Positions 35,969 to 38,742 of a stretch of DNA of 38,742 nucleotides are shown piece by piece. The translations under genes were made by a program, and so were the position numbers. Origin of the DNA: Sphingobium sp. GTDB taxonomy: Bacteria > Pseudomonadota > Alphaproteobacteria > Sphingomonadales > Sphingomonadaceae. Positions within the stretch are counted from its first letter, which is position 1. Each line of letters starts with the position of its first letter. The stretch spans positions 1-38,742 of the forward strand of contig JACESO010000020.1 of assembly GCA_013911745.1 (NCBI GenBank). The letters run 5' to 3'. Under the pieces are notes generated by a model that saw nothing but the letters and a program-made list of their open reading frames with translations, searched no databases and was not told the DNA's origin.

Positions 35969-36370
35969 ATGCCCTTGCACCAGATCATGTATATCAGCAG
36001 CGCGACGGGCGCGATGACCGCCCAGCAATGCGCCGGCATCGCTGCCGCGTCAGCCGTGCGCAACCGAGCGGAGGATGTGACCGGACTGCTGCTGTTCAAC
36101 AGCCGCCGCTTCCTTCAGGTTCTGGAAGGCCCGAAGGAGGCGGTGGAGCGTGTCTACGCCCGGATCGCGAAGGATGGGCGGCATGGCGCTTTGGTGAAGC
36201 TGCGTGAGACAGCGATAGAGACACGCGAATTCGGCGCATGGGACATGGCCTATGACGATGCCGCGCGCCCTTCCGACAGCCTGAAGGACAAGGTGGCCGC
36301 GCTCCTCGAACAGGCCGGCCCGTCCACCCGCGCGCACTTCGTTGGATCGGCGGAGATGCACCGCGGCTAG
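35969..36370 (+). CDS. BLUF domain blue-light photoreceptor (short)
   Basis: A 133-residue FAD-binding blue-light sensor. Key residues match AppA spacing exactly: Tyr8 (MYISSA), Asn32 (RNRAED), Gln50 (FLQVLEG), Trp91 and Met93 (WDMAY), equivalent to AppA Tyr21, Asn45, Gln63, Trp104, Met106. The C-terminal 35 residues form the capping helices; there is no attached effector domain, so it must signal through a partner protein. It shares its stop with the convergent GntP-type permease (CTAG at 36367-36370). Confidence 0.93.
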   Translation: MPLHQIMYISSATGAMTAQQCAGIAAASAVRNRAEDVTGLLLFNSRRFLQVLEGPKEAVERVYARIAKDGRHGALVKLRETAIETREFGAWDMAYDDAARPSDSLKDKVAALLEQAGPSTRAHFVGSAEMHRG

Positions 36371-37767
36371 ACCAGCCCCGTCAGATAATAGACGGCGATG
36401 ACCAAAAACACGGCGAGCGTCTTGATGAGCGTCAGGGCGAAGATGTCCTTGTAAGCCTGCCGATGGGTGAGGCCGGTGACGGCCAGCAGGGTGATGACCG
36501 CGCCATTGTGCGGCAGGCTGTCCATGCCGCCCGAGGCCATGGAAGCAATGCGGTGCAGCACCTCGCGCGGGATGCCGGCGGCGTCGCCGGCCGCGATGAA
36601 CTGATCCGCCATGGCCGCCAGCGCGATCGACAGCCCGCCGGACGCCGAGCCGGTGATGCCGGCAAGCGACGTGACGGTCACGGCCTCGTTGATGAGGGGG
36701 TTGGGAATGGCCTTCAGCGCCTCCTTCACCATCAGGAATCCCGGCAGCGCCGCGATCACCGCGCCAAATCCATATTCGACTGCGGTGTTCATGCCAGCCA
36801 GCAGGGCGCCGCCCACGGCAGCCTTGGATCCTTCGGCGAAGCGTCTGGCGACCGGGCCGAAGGCGAAGATCAGGATTGTCGAAATGCCTGCGAGGAGCGC
36901 CCCTTCCACCGCCCAGAGCGCCGTCATCTGTGAGACCTTGAGCGCCACCGGCTCCGCCATGCCGGACAGCGAAAGCGACACATAATCGCCCGGTAACCAG
37001 CAGGGGATGGCGAGCGTGAGCGCGAGGTTTCCAAGGCCGACCACCAGCAGCGGCAAGAGCGCGACCAAGGGGTGGACGCGCGCTTCGTCGGCCGCGGCGT
37101 CGGGTTCGTTGACCAGCGTTTCCGGCGCGCCATAGCCCTCTCCCGTCGCGACAAGCCTGCGCCGCCGCCAGCCAAGATAGGTCAGTCCTGCTGTCATTAT
37201 GAACATAGATCCGATCAGGCCGAGAGCCGGCGCGGCCCAGGTTGTGGTGCCGAAGAAGCTGGTCGGGATGATGTTCTGGATCTGCGGCGTGCCCGGCAAG
37301 GCGTCCATGGTGAAGGTGATCGCGCCAAGGCCGATGGCGGCGGGGACCAGCCGCTTGGGAATGTCCGCCTGGCGGAACATCTCGGCGGCGAAGGGATAGA
37401 CGGCGAAGACGGCGACGAAGACGGATACGCCGCCATAGGTGAGCAGCGCCGTCACGATCATGATCGCCGGAATCGCCCTGCCCGCCCCGACGAGGCCGAT
37501 GACTGCCGTTACGATGGCGCGCGAGAAGCCGGACATCTCGATGAGCTTGCCGAACAGCGCGCCAAGCAGGAAGACCGGGAAATAGAGCTTCAGGAAGCTC
37601 GCCACCCGCTCCATGAACAGGCCGGAGAATGCGGCCGGGACCGCGGCGGGATCGGTCAGGAACACCGCCAGCATCGCCAGCAGCGGAGCCATGAGGATGA
37701 CGCTCATGCCGCGATAGGCGGCAATCATGAGGAGGATGAGGGACAGGGCTGCTATCGCGACGGCCAT
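36367..37767 (-). CDS. GntP-family permease
   Basis: A 466-residue polytopic membrane protein with about 12 or more hydrophobic segments from the very N-terminus. Segments such as LGALFGKLIEMSGFSRAI, GGVSVFVAVFAVYPFA and TMDALPGTPQIQNIIPTSFFGTT match the GntP (gluconate/organic acid:H+ symporter) superfamily. The substrate is not evident. It starts with ATG at 37767 and ends overlapping the BLUF stop. No sugar-acid catabolic gene is adjacent. Confidence 0.85.
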   Translation of the reverse strand: MAVAIAALSLILLMIAAYRGMSVILMAPLLAMLAVFLTDPAAVPAAFSGLFMERVASFLKLYFPVFLLGALFGKLIEMSGFSRAIVTAVIGLVGAGRAIPAIMIVTALLTYGGVSVFVAVFAVYPFAAEMFRQADIPKRLVPAAIGLGAITFTMDALPGTPQIQNIIPTSFFGTTTWAAPALGLIGSMFIMTAGLTYLGWRRRRLVATGEGYGAPETLVNEPDAAADEARVHPLVALLPLLVVGLGNLALTLAIPCWLPGDYVSLSLSGMAEPVALKVSQMTALWAVEGALLAGISTILIFAFGPVARRFAEGSKAAVGGALLAGMNTAVEYGFGAVIAALPGFLMVKEALKAIPNPLINEAVTVTSLAGITGSASGGLSIALAAMADQFIAAGDAAGIPREVLHRIASMASGGMDSLPHNGAVITLLAVTGLTHRQAYKDIFALTLIKTLAVFLVIAVYYLTGLV

Positions 37768-37788
37768 TCATCCCCCCAGTTACAACCG

Positions 37789-37885
37789 TTCGGGCTGAGC
37801 CGGTCGAAGCCCTTCGCCCTCTTTAAGGCGAGGCGTTAGATAAAAAGAAAAGACGGCCTTCGACAAGCTCAGGCCGAAGCGAAGG
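37789..37885. repeat. Inverted pair of sphingomonad-type intergenic repeats
   Basis: TTCGGGCTGAGCCGGTCGAAG (37789-37809) recurs in reverse orientation near 37857-37877 (CTTCGACAAGCTCAGGCCGAA). The shared core is TTCGG[G/C]CTGAGC..GTCGAAG. Between them lies TCGCC..GGCGA and an A-rich stretch. Copies of this core are frequent in sphingomonad intergenic regions. It lies in the 285-base gap between the GntP-type permease and rpsF, which otherwise should contain the rpsF promoter near 37976-38010; no gene is seen. Confidence 0.6.
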
Positions 37886-38052
37886 AGAGAGAATCCCTCC
37901 CTTGCCTTTCCGCCGGCTTTCCGTCATAGGCGCGCCTTCGCTTGGGCGTCGGGGTGACTCGCGGCCCGTGCGAAGCATTTTTTGAGACGACAGCCGGAGG
38001 GGCGTACCACATGGGGTGGGCGTCAGCGATCGGCCAACAGATGAGGCTAAAC

Positions 38053-38475
38053 ATGGCTCTTTACGAGCATGTGTTCCTTGCGCGCCAGGATCTGGCACAG
38101 GCGCAGGTGGACGCTCTGGCGGAAACCGCCACCAAGATCGTCGAGGATATGGACGGCAAGGTTACCAAGGTCGAGACCTGGGGCCTGCGTTCGCTCGCCT
38201 ACAAGATCGCCAAGAACCGCAAGGCGCACTATGTGATGCTGAACATCGACGCCCCCGCCGGCGTCGTCGCGGAACTGGAGCGCCAGACGCAGATCAACGA
38301 AGACATCATTCGCTACATGACCGTCAAGGTCGACGCGCTGGAAACCGGCCCGTCGGTGATGATGCGCAAGCAGGACCGCCCCGAGCGCGGCGATCGTGGC
38401 CCGCGCGGCGATCGTGGTGACCGCGGCGACCGTGGCCCGCGCCGCGAGCGCGAAGAAGCCCCGGCTGGCGAATAA
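38053..38475 (+). CDS. rpsF: 30S ribosomal protein S6
   Basis: A 140-residue S6. The ferredoxin-like core ([22 protein letters not shown] through [12 protein letters not shown], about 1-108) is followed by a charged tail of about 30 residues built from RGDRG/RGPRG units (about 112-133). The ATG at 38053 has GAGG nine bases upstream; the first in-frame ATG far upstream is rejected. It heads the rpsF-rpsR-rplI operon. The S6 tail repeat is common in alphaproteobacteria. Confidence 0.97.
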   Translation: MALYEHVFLARQDLAQAQVDALAETATKIVEDMDGKVTKVETWGLRSLAYKIAKNRKAHYVMLNIDAPAGVVAELERQTQINEDIIRYMTVKVDALETGPSVMMRKQDRPERGDRGPRGDRGDRGDRGPRREREEAPAGE

Positions 38476-38489
38476 GGAGATCTGAAACC

Positions 38490-38714
38490 ATGGCACGCCC
38501 GTTTTTCCGCCGCCGCAAGAGCTGCCCCTTCGCCGCCAAGGATGCGCCGAAGATCGATTATAAGGACGTCCGTCTGCTGCAGGGCTTCGTGTCCGAGCGC
38601 GGCAAGATCGTCCCCAGCCGCATCACGGCCGTTTCGGCCAAGAAGCAGCGCGAGCTGGCCCAGGCCATCAAGCGCGCCCGTCACCTGGGCCTGCTGCCCT
38701 ACATCGTGAAGTAA
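38490..38714 (+). CDS. rpsR: 30S ribosomal protein S18
   Basis: A 74-residue basic ribosomal protein ([26 protein letters not shown] start, [20 protein letters not shown] end), binding S6 in the 30S platform. AAGGAG lies ten bases before the ATG, 14 bases after the rpsF stop. Confidence 0.98.
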   Translation: MARPFFRRRKSCPFAAKDAPKIDYKDVRLLQGFVSERGKIVPSRITAVSAKKQRELAQAIKRARHLGLLPYIVK

Positions 38715-38727
38715 GGGAGAAAGACCC

Positions 38728-38742
38728 ATGGAAATCATTCTC
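38728..38742 (+). CDS. rplI: 50S ribosomal protein L9, 5' end only
   Basis: Only the first five codons (MEIIL) fall inside the window. The start follows GGGAGAAAG, 13 bases after the rpsR stop, and both the N-terminus and the gene order (rpsF-rpsR-rplI) identify L9. Confidence 0.88.

Noticed and set aside
37976-38052. S6:S18-binding mRNA leader before rpsF
   Set aside because: A CCG-containing segment and a short hairpin are present, but I could not fit the known motif convincingly.

Overview
The window is GC-rich chromosomal DNA from an alphaproteobacterium, most likely a sphingomonad (Sphingomonadaceae such as Sphingobium or a near relative). The reasons are the gene content and order (sucC-etfB-etfA; fabD-fabG-acpP-fabF-mltG; a TauE-like permease with a TIGR02186-type protein; an Anbu cluster), the codon usage, and the intergenic repeats of the 'GGGCTGAGC..GTCGAAG' kind. 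There is no phage, transposase, integrase or CRISPR array. It looks like an ordinary core/accessory chromosome segment.

Left part (1-12 kb). A minus-strand operon sucC-etfB-etfA (TCA-cycle ligase and electron transfer flavoprotein) ends in a strong terminator and is preceded by a triple TTTGCAAA-like operator. Two small uncharacterised proteins follow. A plus-strand pair resembles a compact version of the E. coli NfrB/NfrA glycan synthesis and export system. Next come a TauE/SafE permease coupled to a TIGR02186-type membrane protein, a DUF3422 protein, a PLP-dependent threonine/serine dehydratase on the other strand, and an SPFH (band 7) membrane protein coupled to a 70-residue ribbon-helix-helix regulator with a palindromic operator on its promoter.

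Middle (12-24 kb). ahpC and ahpF (peroxide reduction) are separated by a terminator. Then come an L,D-transpeptidase and ilvD. The complete four-gene Anbu locus follows on the minus strand: circularly permuted ATP-grasp, alpha-E protein, transglutaminase-like protease and the proteasome-related Anbu peptidase. An elongator tRNA-Met with a clear promoter, a ferredoxin-reductase-type flavoprotein, and a coupled peroxiredoxin/2'-5' RNA ligase-like pair complete this part.

Right part (24-38.7 kb). The fatty-acid cluster fabD-fabG-acpP-fabF, followed by mltG, is on the minus strand. Divergently, a tripartite export operon encodes an outer-membrane factor, a periplasmic adaptor, a MacB-type ATPase and a MacB-type permease, with a repeat element between the last two. 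A methyltransferase of the ETF-beta lysine methyltransferase type follows, whose likely substrate, EtfB, lies at the other end of the window. Then come an RcnB-family protein, a short BLUF blue-light sensor convergent with a GntP-family permease, a repeat element, and the ribosomal operon rpsF-rpsR-rplI, cut by the window edge.

Most genes are tightly packed: several convergent pairs are separated by only 3-4 bases or overlap, and several operon partners overlap through ATGA or TGATG. The most interesting points are the Anbu locus, the SPFH/ribbon-helix-helix unit with its operator, the NfrB homologue that lacks the usual C-terminal regulatory region, the TTTGCAAA repeats before sucC, and the EtfB/methyltransferase pairing.
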